Of a stretch of DNA of 64,000 nucleotides, positions 49,755-56,977 are shown piece by piece. Position numbers and translations under genes: made by a program. The notes under the pieces were generated by a model, which worked only from the letters and a program-made list of their open reading frames with translations, was not told the origin of the DNA and did no database searches. How positions within the stretch are numbered: the stretch's first letter is position 1; each line of letters starts with the position of its first letter. The stretch is from Enterococcus phoeniculicola ATCC BAA-412 (GTDB lineage: Bacteria > Bacillota > Bacilli > Lactobacillales > Enterococcaceae). Location of the stretch: NCBI RefSeq assembly GCF_000407505.1, contig NZ_ASWE01000004.1, forward strand, positions 124,001 to 188,000, in the 5' to 3' direction.

Positions 49755-50900
49755 ATGAAGAAAAAAGCAATGATAGTAGTTAGCCTCGTCTTTAGCTTGT
49801 TCATACTGCCAAGTGTGGCTTACGGCGCAGGAGACGAGAAGACGAGCGAGTCAACAACAGGGAATACCGCACCAACTGGTTTTGAATATCAAGTGGTTCG
49901 ACCAGAAAATCAAATCAGTGATAGTGGTTATTTTGATTTAAAAATGACGCCAGGTCAGAAACAGACTCTTCATGTTAAGATTAAAAATACAGGAGATAGC
50001 CCAATTACCCTGAAAATCGAGTTAAATGGTACCAAAACAAATTCCAATGGCGTCGTGGAATGGGGACCTAGTGCGGTAGAAAAGGATGCTTCATTGAAGT
50101 ATGATTTTGTGGATATTGCGAAGGCACCCACCGAGATTACGGTCAAACCTAAAAGTGAAGAGGATATCCCCATTGAGTTAACCATGCCAGATGCTTCATA
50201 CGATGGCGTGATTGCTGGAGGCATTCGCTTAATGTCTAAAGATCAAGAACAGCCTAACTCTAATGCTACCATTATCAATCGTTATGCGAATTTAATTGGT
50301 GTTTTGCTAAAGGAAACAGATAAGAAGCTCCAGCCAGAGTTAACATTCAATAAAGTTTATGCCGGATTGAGCAATTATCGAGGGTCTGTTTTTGTGAATT
50401 ATTCCAATACCAATGCAGTATTCTTAAGCGATATGAGTGTAGAAGCACAGATCATGGGAAAGGATTCCGATGAAGTGTTGTATGACAAGAAACAAAGCGG
50501 AATGGCGATGGCACCTAATTCTCAAATCACGATCCCTGTTAGTATGGAAGGAGATGAGATGAAGCCAGGAGACTATCGTGCCCATGTCTTGGTGACCGTT
50601 GGAAAAGAAAAATGGGAGTGGACAGAAGCGTTTACTATCACCAAAGAAGAAGCCGATAAATTCAACCAAGAAGACGTGGGCGTGATTCAAGAGCGTGGGG
50701 TTGACTGGAAGCTGATTGCCATGATCGTAGGTGGCGGTGTAGTACTTGCGCTTATTCTATTTGTTGGGATTCGTCAGGTAAATAAAAAGAAACAAGCCAA
50801 GCTAGCTGCAGAACGCAAACAAAAGAAGCGAGCACAACAAGCAGCCAAAAATAAGAAGTCCAAAGCATCAGAAAAATCAAAAGAAACAATGAACGAATAA
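49755..50900 (+). CDS. DUF916/DUF3324 WxL-interacting protein (CscA-like)
   Basis: 381 aa. Signal peptide, then a DUF916 domain (about 35-165, FDLKMTPGQKQTLHVKIKNT) and DUF3324 domain (about 175-310). A membrane helix follows near 325-345, then a long Lys/Arg-rich cytosolic tail. In enterococci, proteins of this family bind WxL proteins and host ligands. Ribosome site GAGGAG. It probably holds the WxL proteins of this operon at the membrane-wall interface. Confidence 0.9.
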   Translation: MKKKAMIVVSLVFSLFILPSVAYGAGDEKTSESTTGNTAPTGFEYQVVRPENQISDSGYFDLKMTPGQKQTLHVKIKNTGDSPITLKIELNGTKTNSNGVVEWGPSAVEKDASLKYDFVDIAKAPTEITVKPKSEEDIPIELTMPDASYDGVIAGGIRLMSKDQEQPNSNATIINRYANLIGVLLKETDKKLQPELTFNKVYAGLSNYRGSVFVNYSNTNAVFLSDMSVEAQIMGKDSDEVLYDKKQSGMAMAPNSQITIPVSMEGDEMKPGDYRAHVLVTVGKEKWEWTEAFTITKEEADKFNQEDVGVIQERGVDWKLIAMIVGGGVVLALILFVGIRQVNKKKQAKLAAERKQKKRAQQAAKNKKSKASEKSKETMNE

Positions 50901-50933
50901 CCGTAAGGACAACGAGAAAATGAGGGGGAAACT

Positions 50934-51596
50934 ATGAGTATTATCGACTGGCTATTTATTGCCTTTATCAGTATCTCCATTTTGTGTGGCGTCTTTGGGG
51001 TGGTCTCTTTGATTCGTGCGGTGGGCAGTAATAGAGAATTGAAAAAACTTCAAGAAATGTCCCCACCAAAAATGAAAAAGAAGAAACGGCTCTGGATGAG
51101 AAAAATCAAGCTACTGATGATAAAGAGAAAAAAACAACAAAAAACCGCTCTTTTCTTGTTTCTATTGGGTCTATTATTGGTGGCGGGAGGCTTTGGTGGG
51201 CGATATTACCAATCGACTGCCTTATCAAAAGAGGATACGGCCTCTATTGTGACCGGCTATTACTTAACAACAGAAATTGAGAAGCAGCTCGCATTGGTCG
51301 AAGAAGATCCGAGTCGTGCGCGAACCAACATTACGGAGCTTTCTGGTCGGATGGCAAGCTTCGGTGTGAAACGAGCAGACGGACGAATCAATGTAGAAGG
51401 ACAACGCTTATTAAATCGATACTATAAGCAAATGAAGGAATTTGGGTTAAATGTTACTGGACAAATGGAACCTTTGATGACAGATGAAGAGGTTCGTGCT
51501 TCTTATGAAACTGATTTGAAGACCATCTTAGAAACACAAAAGAAAGTTACGAAATACTTTAACCTCAAAGAAGATGCGCTGTCAAAACGAGAGTGA
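50934..51596 (+). CDS. Two-helix membrane protein of the WxL locus, unknown function
   Basis: 220 aa. Helices at about residues 5-27 and 73-90 are separated by a very basic loop (KMKKKKRLWMRKIKLLMIKRKK, read in part). The remaining 130 residues are predicted outside the membrane and helical. I recognise no family. It is 33 bp after the DUF916 gene and the signal-peptidase-like gene follows directly, so it belongs to the assembly machinery of the locus. Confidence 0.72.
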   Translation: MSIIDWLFIAFISISILCGVFGVVSLIRAVGSNRELKKLQEMSPPKMKKKKRLWMRKIKLLMIKRKKQQKTALFLFLLGLLLVAGGFGGRYYQSTALSKEDTASIVTGYYLTTEIEKQLALVEEDPSRARTNITELSGRMASFGVKRADGRINVEGQRLLNRYYKQMKEFGLNVTGQMEPLMTDEEVRASYETDLKTILETQKKVTKYFNLKEDALSKRE

Positions 51597-51602
51597 TTGT
51601 TT

Positions 51603-52646
51603 ATGTCTGAAAAACTCATTCAAGAAAAGAAAAAAAAGCGAAAACAGATAAAGAAAACTGAAGAATTACCAGCAACTAAAAAAGTATCACGTAAGACACA
51701 ATCGATTGTTGACGAAACGAATGCATTAAAAAACGTACAGAAGACAAAGAAGAGACGGAAACGAGTCGTTTCAACGTATGAGTCAGTAAGCAAGAAAAAG
51801 CAAGAGACAAAAAACAAGGGAGCTATCCATCAACGAAAAGTCTCTGAAAAATACCTGTTTTTTATGGGGAATGAATCTCCAAAGAAGTCGAAACAAGTAA
51901 TCTCCACCCAAGAAATCAGAAACCAGAAAGAATTGGAAAAGCAAAAGCTAGCTCCAGAACGTTCAAAGAAGCCAAATTCTTCTAGCAAAGCAGCTAGCAA
52001 AACATTTGAAAAACAAAAAACAAGAAGCAATAATTCTTCTATACACGCCGCAGAACAAGCAAAACGAAGTACAAAAGCGCAACATCAACGAAAAAAACAG
52101 TGGCAGCTGGCACAACGTAAAAAACAACAGCGTCGTCAGCGGATACGCACACTAGGCATCTCTATTGGGGGAGGAGTTCTGTTTGTAATGCTGGTTTTGA
52201 TGTATTTTTTCTCTGTCACAAAGGTATATGGATACAGTATGTTGCCTACCTTAGCCGACGGAGATCTCGTCATTATCAACAAACAAACAAACGTGACGCG
52301 TTATCAGCTGATTGCGTTTCGTACCGATAAAAAAGATGTGATTGTTCGGCGAGTCGTGGGTCTTCCCGGAGAAAAAATCGAGCTTCGACAAGGGAAACTC
52401 TATGTGAATGATGAGGAACGGGTGGAGTTTTATCTAGCAGAAGAAGAAACATCCGCCGAAAAAGTGAAGCCTTCTTTGGCAGATACTGGGCAAGAAATTA
52501 GTGGGCTTCAATCGGTTCCTGAACACACATATTATGTTTTAGGAGATAATCGTTCTTACGCTACAGATAGCCGCTATTTTGGTCCAGTATCAGAAGATCA
52601 AGTGATAGGCGTTGTTACTATGCGTCAACCAGAGGAGAGTAGATAG
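51603..52646 (+). CDS. Signal peptidase I homologue with catalytic Lys replaced by Arg
   Basis: 347 aa. The first about 185 residues are an unusually long Lys/Gln-rich cytosolic tail, then one membrane helix and an S26A domain. The catalytic Ser is present in YGYSMLPT. The motif normally reading KR(V/I)VGLPGD reads VRRVVGLPG, so the general-base Lys is Arg (codon CGG at 52347-52349, residue 249). LGDNRSYATDSRYFG is the usual box E. It is probably inactive or altered. Ribosome site weak; a TTG at 51597 is the alternative start. Confidence 0.83.
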   Translation: MSEKLIQEKKKKRKQIKKTEELPATKKVSRKTQSIVDETNALKNVQKTKKRRKRVVSTYESVSKKKQETKNKGAIHQRKVSEKYLFFMGNESPKKSKQVISTQEIRNQKELEKQKLAPERSKKPNSSSKAASKTFEKQKTRSNNSSIHAAEQAKRSTKAQHQRKKQWQLAQRKKQQRRQRIRTLGISIGGGVLFVMLVLMYFFSVTKVYGYSMLPTLADGDLVIINKQTNVTRYQLIAFRTDKKDVIVRRVVGLPGEKIELRQGKLYVNDEERVEFYLAEEETSAEKVKPSLADTGQEISGLQSVPEHTYYVLGDNRSYATDSRYFGPVSEDQVIGVVTMRQPEESR

Positions 52647-52648
52647 GG

Positions 52649-53470
52649 ATGGAAGAAGAAAAACAGGCAGAGAAAAAGCCAAAAAAAGCAACTTCAGAGG
52701 CATCATCAAGCCAAGTCAAACCTATGAAGAATGCAACTCCCTCTTCATTGACCGCTAGGAAAAACAAGGGGACGACTTCAAAAGCAACGATAAAAAAAGA
52801 ACGTAGGCTAGTGAAGCATTCTGAAAAACACGAAACTCTCTTGCCTCCTTCATCCTCTGACAGAAAGACAAAGAAACGAAAAAAACGCACTCCAGAAGAA
52901 CAGGCAGCCTATCAGAAACGAAAAACTGCCTATTTAAAAGAAAAGAAAAAGCGACGTCGTCGTCAAAAACGCCTCAAACGGATGTATGAAAGTGCCCTAT
53001 TGAGTATAGGGATATTGGTAGTATTCTTTCTCCTATTGAAAGTTCGGATTCATCGAGTGGAGGGACAATCCATGAATCCAACATTAAAGGATAAAGAAAT
53101 TGTCTTAACTGAAAAAACAAAGAATATTCAGCGAGGAGAATTGGTGATTTTCCAGCTGAAAGCATCCGAACCTGCGTATGTCAAACGGGTGGTCGGCATG
53201 CCTGGGGATGCGCTGTGGCTATCAGGTAATACGCTCTTCATCAATCCCTATATCAAATTCTCTATGGCAATTATTCCTTCAGGAGATACGCTCCCAAGTG
53301 GCACCATTTCTGTGGAGTTGAAGATGGAGGACTTAAAAGGCATTCAGGGATTCAGTCGTATTCCAGCAGATAGTTATTTTGTGTTAGGGGATAACTATGA
53401 CAACTCAGTAGACAGTCGAAACTTCGGCTTCATCAACAAAGAAATGATTGATGGAAAAGTATTTCAATAA
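52649..53470 (+). CDS. Signal peptidase I with basic N-terminal extension
   Basis: 273 aa. About 110 Lys/Arg-rich residues (RKTKKRKKRTPEEQAAYQKR and similar) precede a membrane helix at about 113-131. Catalytic Ser is in EGQSMNPTL, catalytic Lys in YVKRVVGMPGD, and the end motif is LGDNYDNSVDSRNFG. All catalytic residues are present. It starts 2 bases after the previous gene. It likely processes the WxL and adhesin precursors or acts with the Arg variant. Confidence 0.9.
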   Translation: MEEEKQAEKKPKKATSEASSSQVKPMKNATPSSLTARKNKGTTSKATIKKERRLVKHSEKHETLLPPSSSDRKTKKRKKRTPEEQAAYQKRKTAYLKEKKKRRRRQKRLKRMYESALLSIGILVVFFLLLKVRIHRVEGQSMNPTLKDKEIVLTEKTKNIQRGELVIFQLKASEPAYVKRVVGMPGDALWLSGNTLFINPYIKFSMAIIPSGDTLPSGTISVELKMEDLKGIQGFSRIPADSYFVLGDNYDNSVDSRNFGFINKEMIDGKVFQ

Positions 53471-53647
53471 AAAAGAAATTGGTTGTTTTAACGGACAGAA
53501 AAAAAGTAGTTAAATAGATAAAAAAACATTCTCAACATAAGTGACCAGTTGGTAACCAATGGTGCTCATTTTGGGGGTGTTTTTATTACTTCAATTCTAA
53601 TAGCATTTTCTATGGTATACTAAAAAAAATTATGTTAGGAGAAGGCG
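53471..53647 (+). promoter_or_regulatory. Spacer with likely promoter of the lipoprotein gene
   Basis: The surface operon ends at 53470. An extended -10 TGGTATACT occurs at 53613-53621; no good -35 is seen. Just downstream, TTAGGAGAAGG is the ribosome site for the lipoprotein gene. CCAGTTGGTAACCAATGG near 53544-53561 is palindromic, but lacks a T run directly after it. Confidence 0.45.
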
Positions 53648-54376
53648 ATGAGGGATAAGAAAAGATTCATTTATACCAAGTTATTTGTTATTTTCTTTAT
53701 TGGTTTACTAATCACTGCCTGTTCAAAGTCAGAGAAAAAGGAGTCTGCACAGACGATAGATAATCAAATAATAGAAAAAATAAGCGGAGAATGGCTAGAT
53801 AATAACTATACATATGACCAATATAAGATAACTACTTCAAAGAAAAGTATTTTTTTTAATTCAGTTGAGTTAATAGTGGAAAAAACGGAGAAAAATAAGA
53901 TATTTACTGTTGAAAAAGAGGATGAGCGTGCGCAGTGTACTTTTGAATTATTTGAGGACAAGCTAATGGTTTATAGACAGTATGAAATTGAACAAGACCC
54001 AAAGAATCCTTCTGTTGGAGGAGTACTTGCACCTATTGAGTTAAGAAAGAAAAGAATCCTTACAAAAGAAGCACTGTTAGGAAATTGGGAATCGGCTGAA
54101 GCAAATGAATCTGTCTACATACGCATAAATGATTCTTTTCTCAATCAAATTTCAATAGATTTCACTGATAATGAAGAATTTAATAATGTGAAATCAGAAA
54201 TGCTTATGTTAGAAGAACAAAGCCATACTTTTCAGTACATAAACGAGGAGCAATCCATCCGCTATATTTTTTCTTATGTGGACAAAGAAGATTTACTCAT
54301 CCAATGCTCCTCTGTGAAAACAGGAGAAGAACTTCAACGTTACATCTTAAAGAAAATGGCAATTGAATCAAAATAA
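53648..54376 (+). CDS. Predicted lipoprotein of unknown function
   Basis: 242 aa. MRDKKRFIYTKLFVIFFIGL is the basic/hydrophobic signal, and LITACSK the lipobox (Cys about 26). The mature part is charged, with two similar-looking halves (WLDNNYTYDQYKITTSKK and WESAEANESVYIRINDS), perhaps two related beta domains. No known family is recognised. More AT-rich than the surface operon. It ends just before the first copy of the 62-bp repeat. Confidence 0.75.
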   Translation: MRDKKRFIYTKLFVIFFIGLLITACSKSEKKESAQTIDNQIIEKISGEWLDNNYTYDQYKITTSKKSIFFNSVELIVEKTEKNKIFTVEKEDERAQCTFELFEDKLMVYRQYEIEQDPKNPSVGGVLAPIELRKKRILTKEALLGNWESAEANESVYIRINDSFLNQISIDFTDNEEFNNVKSEMLMLEEQSHTFQYINEEQSIRYIFSYVDKEDLLIQCSSVKTGEELQRYILKKMAIESK

Positions 54377-54401
54377 AACGAATGAACCCTCTTGATGCAT
54401 C

Positions 54402-54463
54402 CTCAAAACTCATAAATGAGCCTATCAAACTGGCTGGTATGAATTCGGTATTGAACCGGACTT
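54402..54463 (+). repeat. 62-bp direct repeat, copy 1 (terminator-like)
   Basis: It matches 60692-60753 at 61 of 62 positions. It contains ACTGGC, which pairs with GCTAGT just downstream, followed by TTTTTT, so it also acts as a terminator after the lipoprotein gene. Sequence identity stops abruptly right after GGACTT. Confidence 0.88.
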
Positions 54464-54550
54464 GTGCTAGTCTTTTTTGTAATCATGGCTGATTTTTATT
54501 TTATTCACTCGAAAATCCTTTCCAAATCGTTCATGTTCATATGGATGGAA

Positions 54551-55279
54551 TCATCGTTTTATAAAATTAGTTATTTTGTTTTTTGTTAATTTTTTATATT
54601 TTTCGCTGATTGGAAGTTTTGTTAATTTTTTTCCATTTGATGAAGTGAAATTTGTCAAAAAACTATTTCTCATCAATACATATTTTAATGTGTAACCTTT
54701 TATATAGTTTAAATTGATAATATAAGCAGAATGAATTTGAACAAAATTATTGTTATCTAACTGTTTTAATATTTCAGCAGCAGTCATGTTGCATTTATAA
54801 AGCTCGTCTTCATAGTATATAAAAGCAGTTCTTCCTCGTTTTTCAAAATAAAGAATTTTGCTGGCATCAAGAATATATCTGATTTTTTTGTACGTAAAGC
54901 TGAAATATTTTTTATCAATACTTAAGTAATGAGCTGCTCTTTCTAAAACTAAATCTAATTTTTGTTTCGTTATAGGTTTGATAAGGTAATCAAATGTTCG
55001 AATTTCAAAAACCAGCGGCATATATTTTTCGTCATTCGTTAAAAATACGATGAGTGAATTAGGCGAAAGGGATCGAAGTTTTTTTGCAACCTCGATTACA
55101 TGGTAACCATCTGCTTCTATATTTAGTAAATAGAATTCAAATAATATTTTTTTCTCCTCCACATCCCGTATCAAACGGGTGACATCACTGTAAGACGTAT
55201 ACTCAAATGTATGCTGACTCAAAATTTCTTCCATTTTGTTTAATTCTGAAAGACTTGCCTCACAAATAGCTATCTGCAT
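54551..55279 (-). CDS. Orphan LytTR response-regulator-like protein lacking the phospho-Asp
   Basis: 242 aa from ATG 55279 (TAGGTGA upstream; GTG 55288 is the alternative). Receiver-like domain to about residue 115. The acidic pocket reads CEAS and the phospho-acceptor position is Asn (N53 in FYLLNIEADG). The Thr in VFLTND and Lys in LIKPI remain. LytTR DNA-binding domain from about 130 (FSFTYKKIRYILDASKILYF) to the end. AgrA/ComE family. No histidine kinase is adjacent. It is read away from the secreted-peptide gene. Confidence 0.87.
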   Translation of the reverse strand: MQIAICEASLSELNKMEEILSQHTFEYTSYSDVTRLIRDVEEKKILFEFYLLNIEADGYHVIEVAKKLRSLSPNSLIVFLTNDEKYMPLVFEIRTFDYLIKPITKQKLDLVLERAAHYLSIDKKYFSFTYKKIRYILDASKILYFEKRGRTAFIYYEDELYKCNMTAAEILKQLDNNNFVQIHSAYIINLNYIKGYTLKYVLMRNSFLTNFTSSNGKKLTKLPISEKYKKLTKNKITNFIKR

Positions 55280-55719
55280 GATATTCACCTACTAAAAAGA
55301 CTTATTAAATGAAATGCTTATTAAGTGTATCATACATATATATAAATAAATATTTTGTGTAATAACTAGTGAATAAAGTGTCATATCTATTGAGTCATTT
55401 TCTTCTCATTTCAAATGAATAATGGTATTTCAGTCATATATCTCTTCTCATCAAAATAGAATAGATAAGATAAGCGAGTTGATAATTAAAGGTCGTAAAA
55501 AAATAGAGTGATAACTAAAATTACTATCTTATTTTCTATGAGACTGGGTAGAAATTTTCTAGTAATCATCCAGTTATGACAGTAACTAAACTATCTATAA
55601 CAGAAGTGTTTTTATGAGCCGTTTTCATGCTATAGTTTCAATGTAAATTAAAGAATATTTAGTAGGATTAAATTATAGTAGAGGTAAAAATTTACAGAAG
55701 AATTGGAAGCAGAAATAGT
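55280..55719. promoter_or_regulatory. 440-bp divergent region before the secreted-peptide gene
   Basis: AT-rich with no convincing gene. CCAGTTATG and ACAGTAACT (around 55572-55588) are LytTR-site-like half repeats. TATAGT near 55633 is a possible -10 for the peptide gene. The long untranslated leader and the LytTR gene on the other side suggest that the regulator acts here. No exact site can be fixed. Confidence 0.4.
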
Positions 55720-56076
55720 ATGAAACAAACGGTTAAAAAATCATTTATTACCACTTTATTGTTGTTAACACTAGGGACTTTTTCAATGCCGCTATTGTCT
55801 CTTGCTGATGTGACACCTTTTGCTTCTGGTAATTGGGATTCTGTGGTTGCCAATGATCTAAACGGACTGTCTCAAGTTGGGACTACGAACCGAACGACTA
55901 AGACAAGTTTTACTCTATCCGTAAGAAATTCTGATGGAAGTAGTGTAGGCTCTAAAAAAGTTACAATTGCTAACGGGGCTTCTGACTATCACGATGTTTG
56001 GGGCGCGCCATTTCGAGAAAAATATGGGCATATAACAACAGGAAGTAAAGACCACGATCCTTGGTTTGATGCATAG
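55720..56076 (+). CDS. Secreted small protein, candidate bacteriocin or signal
   Basis: 118 aa. A classical signal peptide (KKSFITTLLLLTLGTFSMPL) with likely cleavage near LSLA-DV or FAS-GN. The mature part is about 80-90 residues, without Cys, rich in Ser/Thr/Gly and with Trp/His/Asp at the end (HDPWFDA). Size, Trp start (GNWDSV) and the neighbouring ATPase-FtsX fusion recall lactococcin-972-type bacteriocins, but no family match is certain. It is single and followed by a strong terminator. Confidence 0.75.
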   Translation: MKQTVKKSFITTLLLLTLGTFSMPLLSLADVTPFASGNWDSVVANDLNGLSQVGTTNRTTKTSFTLSVRNSDGSSVGSKKVTIANGASDYHDVWGAPFREKYGHITTGSKDHDPWFDA

Positions 56077-56108
56077 TATGTAAAGCTCTAGCCTCTACTA
56101 TTTTTAAT

Positions 56109-56149
56109 ACCCAAGTCTGTTGGAGAAATCTGTATGGCTTGGGTTTTTG
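56109..56149 (+). terminator. Terminator after the secreted-peptide gene
   Basis: ACCCAAG (56109-56115) pairs with CTTGGGT (56138-56144), followed by TTTTT. Confidence 0.78.
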
Positions 56150-56287
56150 GCTACGTCATCCCCCTATTTTAGTGGGATGGTCTAGAAATTTAACATTAAT
56201 ATTAAGTTTCTTTGACAGGTTATTTTAGATGAATCAATAAATAGTACTAGGTTTATTTATGAAAATAATTAGCAGGAGGGATTATTG

Positions 56288-56977
56288 ATGAAGTTAGGAA
56301 AAAAATTAAAAGAAAATCGTGTACGAAAACAGATGACACAACAAGATTTAGCGGATAAATTACTGGTTTCAAGATCGACAATTTCAAACTGGGAGAGTGA
56401 CCGCTCTTATCCAGATTTGGAGTCGTTAAAAGAGTTAAGTCAAATTTTTGCAACATCAATTGATGACTTACTACTAGACGATAGTGAATTAATAAAAAAA
56501 ATGTCGAAAGATATGAAGAAAGGTAAGCATAGAAAAAAAATAATTTTAGTAAGTCTTATTCCTTTTTTTCTTTTACTTGTAATGATTTTTAGCTTTGTAT
56601 TTATAAGTGATAATCAGGAAGTTGCAAGCGTTGATAAAATTACGGTGAAGACTCTTTCTTTAAAAAAGTTAACATCAAAAACAACTATTTCTGGCTCCAT
56701 AGCCATTCCTAAGTTTGAGGGGATAAGTTCAAGTCAGCGTATTCGAGTTGATGATATACTCTATATTTTTTTTAATGTAAAACCTAGTTTTTTAGGAAAA
56801 AATGAATTTCAGCTAAATTTATCGACTATTAATGAGCCAGATACATTGAAAAAAATAATTTTAGTATCTGGTGGTGTACTAAATGGAAAAGAGGGGATTT
56901 CAAGTAATGAATTAAGCAAACTCCCTAGTCAAAAAATCATTTGGGAGTCAGCAGCACCTGAATCGGAGGAAAACTGA
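56288..56977 (+). CDS. Membrane-anchored Xre-family regulator
   Basis: 229 aa. An Xre helix-turn-helix occupies residues 5-60 (MTQQDLADKLLVSRSTISNW). A basic linker leads to one membrane helix (IILVSLIPFFLLLVMIFSFV, about 80-100), and then an extracytoplasmic domain of about 120 residues. DNA binding inside and a sensor outside suggests one-step signal transduction. GGAGGG precedes ATG 56288; TTG 56285 is the alternative. The stop shares one base with the transporter start (TGATG), so the two are translationally coupled. Confidence 0.82.
   Translation: MKLGKKLKENRVRKQMTQQDLADKLLVSRSTISNWESDRSYPDLESLKELSQIFATSIDDLLLDDSELIKKMSKDMKKGKHRKKIILVSLIPFFLLLVMIFSFVFISDNQEVASVDKITVKTLSLKKLTSKTTISGSIAIPKFEGISSSQRIRVDDILYIFFNVKPSFLGKNEFQLNLSTINEPDTLKKIILVSGGVLNGKEGISSNELSKLPSQKIIWESAAPESEEN

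Noticed and set aside
55423-55509. 28-codon frame in the region before the secreted-peptide gene
   Set aside because: No ribosome site and no signal-like composition.
55720-56076. Firm naming as lactococcin 972
   Set aside because: Size and neighbours are suggestive, but the mature sequence does not clearly match the family.
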